Source: Bacteroidales bacterium UBA3663 (GTDB taxonomy: Bacteria > Bacteroidota > Bacteroidia > Bacteroidales > UBA3663). From it: DNA of 8,611 nt. The stretch spans positions 1 through 8,611 of the forward strand of contig DFJU01000160.1 in assembly GCA_002373755.1 (NCBI GenBank), given 5' to 3'. Below, piece after piece: positions 1 to 6,358 of this stretch. The notes below the pieces were generated by a model. It ran no database searches. It worked only from the letters and a program-made list of their open reading frames with translations, and was not told the origin of the DNA. A program made the position numbers and the translations under genes. Each line of letters opens with the position of its first letter. Position 1 is the first letter of the stretch.

Positions 1-274
1 AGCTGTCGATCATCTCGACGAGGTCAGTGCGGTCCTGATTGCTCTTGTCGATGCGGCGCTTGAGCACGAGGGCTGCGGCGGGGTCAATCTGTGGGTCGCG
101 GATGATGTCCTCGAAGTGCCACTGAACCGTGTCGATCCAATTCTTCAGATAGAGGAAATATTCGATGCTGCGGGCAGGATATGGATTGTTGATTGGAGTG
201 TCCACATTGTCCGTAACGTGATAGTCTGCAATTGATTGGTTGAAAATGGGAGCGCAGAGTTCAGTAAATTTCAT
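1..274 (-). CDS. DUF4254 domain protein, N-terminal part (cut by window edge)
   Basis: This minus-strand frame is open from an ATG at 274-272 to the window edge, giving 91 codons and no stop. The protein begins MKFTELCAPIFNQSIADYHV and continues with WIDTVQWHFEDIIRDP (about residues 46-61) and LKRRIDKSNQDRTDLVE (about 71-87). I recognise this as the start of the Bacteroidota DUF4254 family, small soluble proteins of unknown function. There is no signal peptide or membrane segment in the visible part, and the middle is rich in charged residues, which suits a helical cytoplasmic protein. From memory, family members often sit beside family 9 (heptosyltransferase-like) glycosyltransferase genes in Bacteroidota; that neighbour would lie outside this window. 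The gene is transcribed away from topB. No Shine-Dalgarno is seen upstream, as is usual in this phylum. The family call is fairly sure; the function is unknown. Confidence 0.85.
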   Translation of the reverse strand, partial: MKFTELCAPIFNQSIADYHVTDNVDTPINNPYPARSIEYFLYLKNWIDTVQWHFEDIIRDPQIDPAAALVLKRRIDKSNQDRTDLVEMIDS

Positions 275-313
275 AGGAAAGGATTTTTATTTTTTGGAGG
301 TTCAAATCGGTCG

Positions 314-321
314 CGAAAGTA
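314..321 (-). promoter_or_regulatory. possible -7 element for the DUF4254 gene
   Basis: On the minus strand this reads TACTTTCG, one mismatch from the Bacteroidota -7 consensus TAnnTTTG. It lies about 40 nt upstream of the DUF4254 ATG. No convincing -33 TTTG was seen about 20 nt further upstream, so the call rests on one element only. Confidence 0.3.
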
Positions 322-364
322 GTAAAAAAAACAGTACAGCGCATAGCTTTTGGGGAAATTTGTC

Positions 365-372
365 TATCTTTG
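365..372 (+). promoter_or_regulatory. possible -7 element for topB
   Basis: The sequence TATCTTTG matches the Bacteroidota -7 consensus TAnnTTTG perfectly and ends 20 nt before the topB ATG, implying a leader of roughly 13-15 nt. The only upstream TTTG (349-352) is 12 nt away, shorter than the usual spacing of about 20 nt, so the -33 element is not convincing. A promoter here would start transcription downstream of the longer reading frame's TTG at 240, which supports the ATG at 393 as the true start. Confidence 0.45.
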
Positions 373-392
373 CCACCGTTTTTAGATTTATT

Positions 393-2573
393 ATGAAAGT
401 TTGCATTGCAGAGAAACCAAGCGTAGCACAGAGCATCGCGAACGTCCTCGGAGCCACATCGAGGCAGCAGGGATACTATGAGGGGAACGGATACCAGGTG
501 ACGTGGACGTTCGGCCATCTGTGCGAACTGAAGAACCCTGAAGATTATACCGACTACTGGAAACCTTGGGCGGTGAGCCGACTGCCGATGATTCCTCCAA
601 CTTTTGGCATCACATTGAAGAACGACGACGGAGTGCGCCGCCAGTTTGCCGTGATTGCCGACCTCTATGCCAAGGCCGACGAAATCATCAACTGCGGCGA
701 TGCGGGGCAGGAGGGTGAACTCATCCAGCGCTGGGTGATGCAGAAGGCCGGCATCATCTACGACCGCAGCCGCGATGTCTATGTGCGGCCGGACCAGCAG
801 GTTTGCCCGGTGTGGCGACTGTGGATTTCTTCGTTGACCGACGATGCCATCCGCGACGGATTCCAGCATCTCGTGCCGCAGCAGCAATATGACAAGCTCT
901 ATGCCGCTGGACTGAGCCGCGCCATCGGCGACTGGCTGTTGGGCATGAACGCGTCGCGCCTCTACACGCTGCACTATGGACACCGCGACCAGCGTCAGGT
1001 CATCAGCATCGGCCGTGTGCAGACGCCGACATTGGCCCTCATCGTGAAGCGGCACTGGGAGATTGCCAATTTCCAGCCGCAGCAGTATTGGGAAATCAAG
1101 ACGCTGTACCGCGACGTGACGTTCAATGCCACAAAAGGGCGTTTCGAGAAGCAGGAGGAGGCGCAGCAGGCATTGGCCGAAATCGAAGGTAAGCCGTTCA
1201 CCGTCACCGACATACAGAAAAAACAGGGCAAGGAACAGCAGCCGCGTCTCTACGACCTGACATCGTTGCAGGTCGATTGCAACCGCAAGTTCGGCTACAG
1301 CGCCGACGAGACCCTGCGCCACATCCAGAGCCTCTACGAGAAGAAGCTCACGACCTATCCGCGTGTCGATACGACGTTCCTGAGCGACGACATCTACCCG
1401 AAGTGCCCGCAGACGCTACGCGGATTGCGCGGCTACGAGGCACTGACGGCACCGCTATTGGCCACAAAACTGCCCAAGACGAAGAAGGTGTTCGACAACT
1501 CGAAGGTGACCGACCACCATGCCATCATCCCGACGGGACTGCCGGCCAACACCATCACGGCCGAGGAGCGCAACGTCTATGACCTTGTGGCGCGCCGTTT
1601 CATCGCCGTGTTCTATCCCGAATGTACGTTCAACACGACCACCGTCAACGGCGTGGCGGGCGACAGCGTGGCCGATGGTGTTCCATTCCGCGCCAGTGGC
1701 AAGGTCATCGTCGATGCAGGCTGGCGTGCCGTCTATAGCGACCTTGGCGGCGGGGGCGAGGACATCACATCGGCCAAAAACAACACGCAGAAAGCGAACG
1801 GTCAGGAGGGCGACGATGAGCCGACACAGGGCATCATGCCCGACTTCGTGCAGGGAGAGAGCGGCCCGCACACGCCGTCGCTGCTCGAAAAGTGGACCAA
1901 ACCGCCGCAGCTCTACAGCGAGGCGACATTGCTGCGCGCCATGGAAACGGCAGGCAAACTGTGCGACGACGAGGAGTTGCGCGATGCCATGAAGGAGAAC
2001 GGTCTGGGCCGACCTTCCACACGTGCCGCCATCATCGAGACGCTGTTCCGCCGACGCTACATCCGCAAGGAGAAAAAGGCGCTCGTGGCCACCCAGACGG
2101 GCATCGAACTCATCGGCATCATCCGTCAGGAAATACTGAAAAGTGCGGAATTGACCGGCCAATGGGAGAAGAAACTGCGTCAGATCGAGCGCGGCGAATA
2201 TGAGGCGCGGACGTTCATCGACGAACTGAAGCAGATGGTGCGCGACATCGTGGCCGAGGTCATCAGCGACGGGGCTCAAACCCGCGTAGCATACACCAGC
2301 GAAGAGGAGGTCGCCGAAAAGAAGAAACGTACGCCGTCGGCCAAGGCATCGGGCGAAAAAACAGCCGCGAAAAGTGCTCCGAAAACGCCGCGCAAGAAGG
2401 CTGAAAAATCGGCCGAAAAAAAGACCTACAAGTACACGCTTGCAACCTTGCCGAAGGTTTGTCCGGTGTGCGGAAAAGGGCAGATTTTGCGCGGCAGGAC
2501 GGCCTACGGATGCTCCAACTTCGCAAACGGCTGTGCTTTCCGCATTCCATTCGAAGAGGTTCAGCCCGAATAA
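393..2573 (+). CDS. topB: DNA topoisomerase III (type IA)
   Basis: Type IA topoisomerase of 726 residues that cuts one DNA strand through a 5'-phosphotyrosine link, passes the other strand and reseals; topoisomerase III acts mainly in decatenation and in resolving recombination intermediates. The TOPRIM domain opens with MKVCIAEKPSVAQ (Glu7) and carries the acidic motif GDAGQEGEL (Asp103, Glu107). Gly105 stands where the classical DxDxE motif has its second Asp. The catalytic region has SIGRVQTPTLAL and the active-site tyrosine in TYPRVD (Tyr322, Arg324). A low-complexity, Gly/Asp-rich stretch lies at about 450-490. A Lys/Ala-rich basic linker at about 640-685 precedes a four-cysteine zinc ribbon (Cys690, 693, 707, 714). 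The frame is open upstream to a TTG at 240, but those 51 residues are not family-like and overlap the divergent gene's start. The ATG at 393 begins the conserved N terminus. Confidence 0.96.
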   Translation: MKVCIAEKPSVAQSIANVLGATSRQQGYYEGNGYQVTWTFGHLCELKNPEDYTDYWKPWAVSRLPMIPPTFGITLKNDDGVRRQFAVIADLYAKADEIINCGDAGQEGELIQRWVMQKAGIIYDRSRDVYVRPDQQVCPVWRLWISSLTDDAIRDGFQHLVPQQQYDKLYAAGLSRAIGDWLLGMNASRLYTLHYGHRDQRQVISIGRVQTPTLALIVKRHWEIANFQPQQYWEIKTLYRDVTFNATKGRFEKQEEAQQALAEIEGKPFTVTDIQKKQGKEQQPRLYDLTSLQVDCNRKFGYSADETLRHIQSLYEKKLTTYPRVDTTFLSDDIYPKCPQTLRGLRGYEALTAPLLATKLPKTKKVFDNSKVTDHHAIIPTGLPANTITAEERNVYDLVARRFIAVFYPECTFNTTTVNGVAGDSVADGVPFRASGKVIVDAGWRAVYSDLGGGGEDITSAKNNTQKANGQEGDDEPTQGIMPDFVQGESGPHTPSLLEKWTKPPQLYSEATLLRAMETAGKLCDDEELRDAMKENGLGRPSTRAAIIETLFRRRYIRKEKKALVATQTGIELIGIIRQEILKSAELTGQWEKKLRQIERGEYEARTFIDELKQMVRDIVAEVISDGAQTRVAYTSEEEVAEKKKRTPSAKASGEKTAAKSAPKTPRKKAEKSAEKKTYKYTLATLPKVCPVCGKGQILRGRTAYGCSNFANGCAFRIPFEEVQPE

Positions 2574-2604
2574 AGCTTAAAAAAGCACAATTTTGTTTAA
2601 GTTT
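2573..2604 (+). terminator. weak A/T-rich hairpin after topB
   Basis: The arms AAGCTTAAA (2573-2581) and TTTAAGTTT (2596-2604) can form a 9-pair stem including one G-U pair, around a 14-nt loop. It starts on the last base of the topB stop codon. The stem is A/T-rich and has no U-tract beyond TTT, so it would be a poor intrinsic terminator; it may only partly separate topB from lptD. Confidence 0.25.
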
Positions 2605-2616
2605 GCCGCGTAGCAG

Positions 2617-2647
2617 TTGGCCGTATCGCGAAAAAAGTCTATCTTCG
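2617..2647 (+). promoter_or_regulatory. lptD promoter, Bacteroidota type
   Basis: A -33-like TTG (2617-2619) is followed, after a 20-nt gap, by TATCTTCG (2640-2647), one mismatch from the -7 consensus TAnnTTTG. Spacing and order fit the Bacteroidota housekeeping sigma factor. Transcription would start near 2653-2655, leaving a leader of about 75 nt before the GTG start of lptD. It is the best promoter match in the window and may also serve the downstream his genes. Confidence 0.6.
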
Positions 2648-2663
2648 CGCAGTTTTAAGAGAG

Positions 2664-2678
2664 GGGGCGCAATGCCCC
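2664..2678 (+). other. small GC hairpin in the lptD leader
   Basis: GGGGC (2664-2668) and GCCCC (2674-2678) form a 5-bp GC stem with a 5-nt loop, just downstream of the predicted transcription start and about 50 nt before the GTG. It might stabilise the 5' end of the mRNA or influence initiation; no known riboswitch or leader class was recognised. Confidence 0.3.
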
Positions 2679-2729
2679 TGCATCGTCTGAAAGGTAGTCC
2701 CGACGGAGGGATTCTTAAACCGTCTGCTT

Positions 2730-5576
2730 GTGCGTACAATCCGATATATCGCTTTTTTGCTCGTCATGATGACTGCGGCCTCGGGCTTGCGGCCATTGTT
2801 TGCGTTTGCACAGGCGGAGCAGTCAAAAAGTCACGTAGCTGAGGCATCGGACAGCGTGAAAGCGGCATCGGACACGACATCGGTGCAGATTGCCGACTCG
2901 TTGGCCGTTAAGACCGATTCGATTGCGGCCGACAGCGCATCGGCCAAGAAAAAGAAGCCCGAAGGCGGCGGACTGACCGCTGTGGTGAACTACAAGAGTT
3001 CGGACTCGCTGGTCTTCTCGATGGGCAACCAGGCGTGGCTCTACGGCAGCAGCGAGGTGACCTACGACGACATCAACCTCACGGCCGAACGCATCCAGAT
3101 GTCGCTCGATTCGAGCCTCGTCCATGCCAACGGCGTGCCCGATCCCGACGCTCCAGAGGGCAGCAAGATGCTGATCGGCGCGCCGGTCTTTAAGGACAAG
3201 TCGGGCGAATACGAGACACGCACCATCTCGTATAACTTCAAGACGGCCAAGGGCTACATCACCGACGTCGTGACCCAACAGGGCGAGGGCTACGTGACCG
3301 GCGGCACGACCAAGAAGATGCCCGACAACGACATCTTCCTCGAGAACGGCCGATACACCACGTGCGACCTGCACGACTGTCCGCACTTCTACATCCAGCT
3401 CACCAAGGCGCGTGTCCGTCCGAAGAAGAACATCGTGACCGGACCGGCTTATCTGGTTGTGGCCGATGTGCCATTGCCGCTCGCCATCCCGTTCGGCTAT
3501 TTCCCGTTCACCAAAAGCTACAGCAGCGGCATTATCGTGCCGACCTACGGCGCCGACCAGACGAAGGGCCTCTACCTGCGCGACGGTGGCTACTATTTCG
3601 CCATCAATGACTATATGGACCTGGCCTTGAAGGGCGAGCTCTACACGAAAGGCTCGTGGGGCATCTCGGCCAGTTCGAAATATGCATGGCGCTACAAGTT
3701 CAAGGGCAACTATTCGTTCAGCTACATCAAGACCATCACGGGCGACAAGGGAATGCCCGACTACAGCGAGATGACCAACTTCAAGGCCGTGTGGAGCCAC
3801 TCGCAGGACAGCCGCTTCAACCCGAACATGACGCTTTCGGCATCGGTCAATTTCACGACCTCGGGCTACGAGCGCAACAACCTGGCCAGCTACTACAGCA
3901 GCGACATGACCAACAGCACCAAGTCGAGCACCATCAATGCGACCTACAAGGTGCCGAACAGCAACTGGAGCTTCTCGGCAAGCACGTCGGTCACGCAGCG
4001 CACCAAAGACTCGACCCTCGTCGTCTCGCTGCCCGATCTTACCATCTCGATGAGCCGCCTGTATCCCTTCAAGCGCAAGGTAAAGTCGGGTGCCGACCGC
4101 TGGTACGAAAAGATTGCGATGAGCTACTCCGGCCGACTGTCGAACAGCATCACCACCAAGCAGGACGAGTTCAAGGACAAGAGCCTGATACGCGACTGGA
4201 AGAACGGTATGCAGCACTCGATTCCGCTGTCTGCATCATTCACCGTGTTGCGCTACGTGAATATCACGCCGTCGTTCAACTTCACCGACCGAATGTATTC
4301 GCACAAGACCGAGAAGTTCTTCGACCCGTCAATCCAGAACAGCGACGGCACGTACGGCGGCATCGCATCGGACACAACCTACGGCTTCTACAACGTCTAT
4401 AACTACTCGACTTCGTTGTCGGCCAACACCAAGCTCTACGGCTTCTACAAGCCTGCGCCGTTTTTCAAGAATGCCAAGCTCGTCGCCGTGCGCCACCTCT
4501 TCACGCCGACCGTCTCGTTCAGCTACACGCCCGACTTCAGCAAGCGGAAATACGGCCGCTGGTCGTCCTACGATATGCCAGATGCGTCATCGGCCACAGG
4601 CTTCAAGACCGTCCAGTATTCGCCATTCTCCGGCTATCTGTACGGCACGACGAGTTCCGGGCGGACGGGCGCAATCAGCTTTTCGATGTCCAACAACATT
4701 GAGGCCAAGATCCGCAGCGACAAGGACACGACAGGCTACAAGAAAATCTCCATCATCGACAATCTGACATCGAGCATCAGCTACAACATGGCGGCCGACT
4801 CGATGCGCTGGAGTTCCACGATTCCGGTCTCGATGGTCATCAAGATGGGCAAGTCAGGTTCGATGAACCTCTCCGGCTCGTTCGACACCTACATGTATGG
4901 CCTGAACAGCAGCGGCAACCCTGTGCGCATCGACGTGCCGCGTTGGACGGTTGGCAAGTTCCCGCGACTGATGAACACCGGCTACAGCTACAGCTACCAG
5001 CTGAACAACAAGAAACTGGCTTCGCTGTTCGGATTCGGCGACGATGATTCATCGGCCAACGACATGGACGACACCGACGAGGAGCCGGACGATACGGTCG
5101 ATGAGAATCTCGACCCGTCGTACGACAAGGAGGTCAAGAATTCGCGTAGGAAGAAGAATTCCGGTTCGGGCAACTCGACCTACGATGCCGACGGCTACCT
5201 CATCTGGAGCATTCCGTGGACGATGAACATTTCGTACACGATGCGCTACGCCTACGGCACGTTCAACAAGTCGAAGATGGAGTACAACTACAAGCTGACG
5301 CACAGCGCAACGGTGTCGGGCACGATTCAGCCGACAAAGGGCTGGAATTTCTCGTACAACTTCACCTACGACTGCAACAACCACAAGGTGTCGTACATGA
5401 ATCTGAGCGCGAGCCGCGACATGCACTGCTGGTCGCTCACCGCCTCGATGAACCCCATTGGCACATACGCCAGCTTCCACGTCTGCATCGCCGTCAAGAG
5501 CTCGATGCTTCAGGACTTGAAGTACGAGAAGAGCTCCGTCTCGCGTAGCAACAAGATTGACTGGTATGATGACTAA
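2730..5576 (+). CDS. lptD: LPS-assembly outer-membrane protein, LptD-like
   Basis: 948-residue protein of the Bacteroidota LptD type. In established systems LptD is the outer-membrane barrel that inserts lipopolysaccharide arriving from the periplasmic Lpt bridge. The N terminus has basic residues (Arg2, Arg5), a hydrophobic stretch and a likely cleavage site near AFAQA (about residue 29), followed by a Ser/Ala/Asp/Lys-rich linker (about 30-80). An OstA/LptA-like beta domain follows (about 85-230: SEVTYDDINLTAERIQM, then TCDLHDCPHFYIQ), then a barrel region with alternating aromatic and polar strands to the C terminus. A very acidic insertion lies at about 771-800. Five cysteines are seen: 212, 217, 882, 900 and 919. 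GTG at 2730 is the first canonical start after an in-frame stop at 2688-2690; the ATG at 2766 would remove the basic n-region of the signal peptide. The stop is 88 nt before hisH. Confidence 0.9.
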   Translation: MRTIRYIAFLLVMMTAASGLRPLFAFAQAEQSKSHVAEASDSVKAASDTTSVQIADSLAVKTDSIAADSASAKKKKPEGGGLTAVVNYKSSDSLVFSMGNQAWLYGSSEVTYDDINLTAERIQMSLDSSLVHANGVPDPDAPEGSKMLIGAPVFKDKSGEYETRTISYNFKTAKGYITDVVTQQGEGYVTGGTTKKMPDNDIFLENGRYTTCDLHDCPHFYIQLTKARVRPKKNIVTGPAYLVVADVPLPLAIPFGYFPFTKSYSSGIIVPTYGADQTKGLYLRDGGYYFAINDYMDLALKGELYTKGSWGISASSKYAWRYKFKGNYSFSYIKTITGDKGMPDYSEMTNFKAVWSHSQDSRFNPNMTLSASVNFTTSGYERNNLASYYSSDMTNSTKSSTINATYKVPNSNWSFSASTSVTQRTKDSTLVVSLPDLTISMSRLYPFKRKVKSGADRWYEKIAMSYSGRLSNSITTKQDEFKDKSLIRDWKNGMQHSIPLSASFTVLRYVNITPSFNFTDRMYSHKTEKFFDPSIQNSDGTYGGIASDTTYGFYNVYNYSTSLSANTKLYGFYKPAPFFKNAKLVAVRHLFTPTVSFSYTPDFSKRKYGRWSSYDMPDASSATGFKTVQYSPFSGYLYGTTSSGRTGAISFSMSNNIEAKIRSDKDTTGYKKISIIDNLTSSISYNMAADSMRWSSTIPVSMVIKMGKSGSMNLSGSFDTYMYGLNSSGNPVRIDVPRWTVGKFPRLMNTGYSYSYQLNNKKLASLFGFGDDDSSANDMDDTDEEPDDTVDENLDPSYDKEVKNSRRKKNSGSGNSTYDADGYLIWSIPWTMNISYTMRYAYGTFNKSKMEYNYKLTHSATVSGTIQPTKGWNFSYNFTYDCNNHKVSYMNLSASRDMHCWSLTASMNPIGTYASFHVCIAVKSSMLQDLKYEKSSVSRSNKIDWYDD

Positions 5577-5580
5577 GGGC

Positions 5581-5629
5581 GACCCCCTCCCGACCTCCCC
5601 AAGGGGAGGTGATGGATGCTCGGAAGAAG
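5581..5629 (+). repeat. GC-rich inverted-repeat spacer element, copy 1
   Basis: Just after the lptD stop, ACCTCCCC (5593-5600) and GGGGAGGT (5603-5610) form a near-perfect inverted repeat of 18 bp, preceded by CCCCCTCCCG. As RNA it would fold into a strong hairpin with a CAAG loop. No T-tract follows directly, so it is not a classical intrinsic terminator, though it may protect the lptD mRNA 3' end or attenuate read-through. A related element lies at 6266-6320; both share the order C-run, CCC(C)GA, CAAGGG, G-run, TGGAT and AAGAA. I infer a dispersed intergenic repeat (REP or MITE-like). Confidence 0.6.
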
Positions 5630-5657
5630 TAATTTGTAATTCGTAATTTGTAATTTG
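5630..5657 (+). repeat. four tandem heptamers (TAATTTG) before hisH
   Basis: Four exact-length 7-bp units are seen: TAATTTG, TAATTCG, TAATTTG, TAATTTG. The array ends 7 nt before the hisH ATG. It forms an A/T-rich, weakly structured leader, which suits translation start without a Shine-Dalgarno. Each unit resembles the -7 box TAnnTTTG but is one base short, so it is not called a promoter. Confidence 0.85.
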
Positions 5658-5664
5658 CCAAAGC

Positions 5665-6264
5665 ATGGTTGCAATTGTAAAATACAACGCAGGCAACATC
5701 TACAGCGTGTTTTGCGCCTGCAAGCGGTTGGGCTACGAGCCCGTCATCACCGATGACCCGGAGTTGCTCCGCTCGGCCGACAAAGTGATTTTCCCTGGCG
5801 TGGGCGAGGCCCGTGCTGCCATGGAATATCTGAACGCAACGGGATTGGCCGATGTCATCCGCTCGCTCAAGCAGCCCGTCCTGGGCATCTGCATCGGAAT
5901 GCAGCTGATGTGCCGCCACAGTGAGGAGGGCGACGTCGATTGCCTCGGCATCTTCGATGCTCCCGTCGAGCGTTTCCGTCCCACATCGGCCGTCGATAAA
6001 GTGCCGCAGATGGGTTGGAACACGGTTTCGGCCAATGGCGCATCGGACAAGAACTGCCTTTTTGAGGGTGTGGCCGATGGCGCATACGTCTATTACGTGC
6101 ACAGCTACCGCGTGCCGGTGTGCGCCGACACCATCGCCACGACCGACTACTGCGGCGAGTACAGCGCAGCCCTGCACAAGGGCAACTTCTACGCCACACA
6201 GTTCCATCCGGAAAAGAGCGGCAGCGTCGGCGAGCAGATTCTGAAGAACTTCCTGGCTCTTTGA
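5665..6264 (+). CDS. hisH: imidazole glycerol phosphate synthase, glutaminase subunit HisH
   Basis: 199-residue class I glutamine amidotransferase. In complex with HisF it hydrolyses glutamine and passes ammonia through the HisF barrel to make imidazole glycerol phosphate and AICAR from PRFAR, in the cytoplasm. The full catalytic triad is visible: nucleophile Cys76 in GICIGMQL, His181 and Glu183 in QFHPEKSG. The oxyanion-strand motif FPGVGEA is at 43-49, and the YVHSYRV segment at 144-150 is typical of HisH. Length is normal for the family. The ATG at 5665 directly begins the conserved MVAIVKYNAGN strand and glycine turn. It lies 88 nt after lptD, and hisA begins 94 nt downstream. No Shine-Dalgarno is seen; the leader is the heptamer tract. 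No histidine leader peptide or attenuator was found upstream. Confidence 0.97.
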   Translation: MVAIVKYNAGNIYSVFCACKRLGYEPVITDDPELLRSADKVIFPGVGEARAAMEYLNATGLADVIRSLKQPVLGICIGMQLMCRHSEEGDVDCLGIFDAPVERFRPTSAVDKVPQMGWNTVSANGASDKNCLFEGVADGAYVYYVHSYRVPVCADTIATTDYCGEYSAALHKGNFYATQFHPEKSGSVGEQILKNFLAL

Positions 6265-6265
6265 T

Positions 6266-6320
6266 GGCCCCACCCCCGAGCCATTCACAAGGGAGGGGAG
6301 TGGATATCATTGGCCAAGAA
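6266..6320 (+). repeat. GC-rich inverted-repeat spacer element, copy 2
   Basis: Begins 2 nt after the hisH stop. CCACCCCC (6270-6277) pairs with GGGG-A-GTGG (6295-6303), giving 8 pairs with one bulged A and a 17-nt loop. Its order of motifs (C-runs, CCGAGCC, CAAGGG, G-run, GTGGAT, AAGAA) matches the element at 5581-5629 over most of its length, with small insertions and substitutions. I infer two diverged copies of one repeat family. It could act as an mRNA-stabilising hairpin between hisH and hisA. Confidence 0.55.
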
Positions 6321-6323
6321 AAC

Positions 6324-6351
6324 TCTTATTTCTTAATTCTTATTTCTTAAC
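6324..6351 (+). repeat. four tandem heptamers (TCTTAWT) before hisA
   Basis: Four contiguous 7-bp units are seen: TCTTATT, TCTTAAT, TCTTATT, TCTTAAC. The array ends 7 nt before the hisA ATG, the same spacing as the array before hisH although the unit differs. It gives an A/U-rich leader of low structure and replaces any Shine-Dalgarno. Confidence 0.85.
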
Positions 6352-6358
6352 TTCATTC

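Noticed and set aside
240..392. N-terminal extension of topB from a TTG at 240
   Set aside because: The 51 extra residues are not family-like, overlap the divergent gene's start and both candidate promoters, and the ATG at 393 begins the conserved TOPRIM strand.
261..2279. Minus-strand ORFs opposite topB (261-1322 and 1455-2279)
   Set aside because: They are antisense shadows of topB with unstructured Arg/Leu-rich or Val-rich products and no recognisable domain.
2672..2842. Small ORF from an ATG with purine-rich sequence upstream, overlapping the start of lptD
   Set aside because: Its 56-residue product has no recognisable feature, most of it overlaps lptD in another frame, and Shine-Dalgarno-like sequence is weak evidence in Bacteroidota.
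2823..4217. Long minus-strand ORF (464 codons) opposite lptD
   Set aside because: It is a mirror of the GC-rich codon positions of lptD; the protein is Val/Ala/Arg/His-rich with no family resemblance and no promoter or leader.
5593..5610. Intrinsic terminator after lptD
   Set aside because: The hairpin is strong, but no T-run follows within the next bases, so it is listed as a repeat element instead.
5630..5657. Tandem TAATTTG units as a set of promoters for hisH
   Set aside because: Each unit is one base short of TAnnTTTG and no -33 element at a 20-nt gap fits; the tract is better read as a leader repeat.
5630..6351. CRISPR-like array
   Set aside because: The repeats are contiguous 7-mers without unique spacers, far too short for CRISPR repeats, and no cas gene is present.
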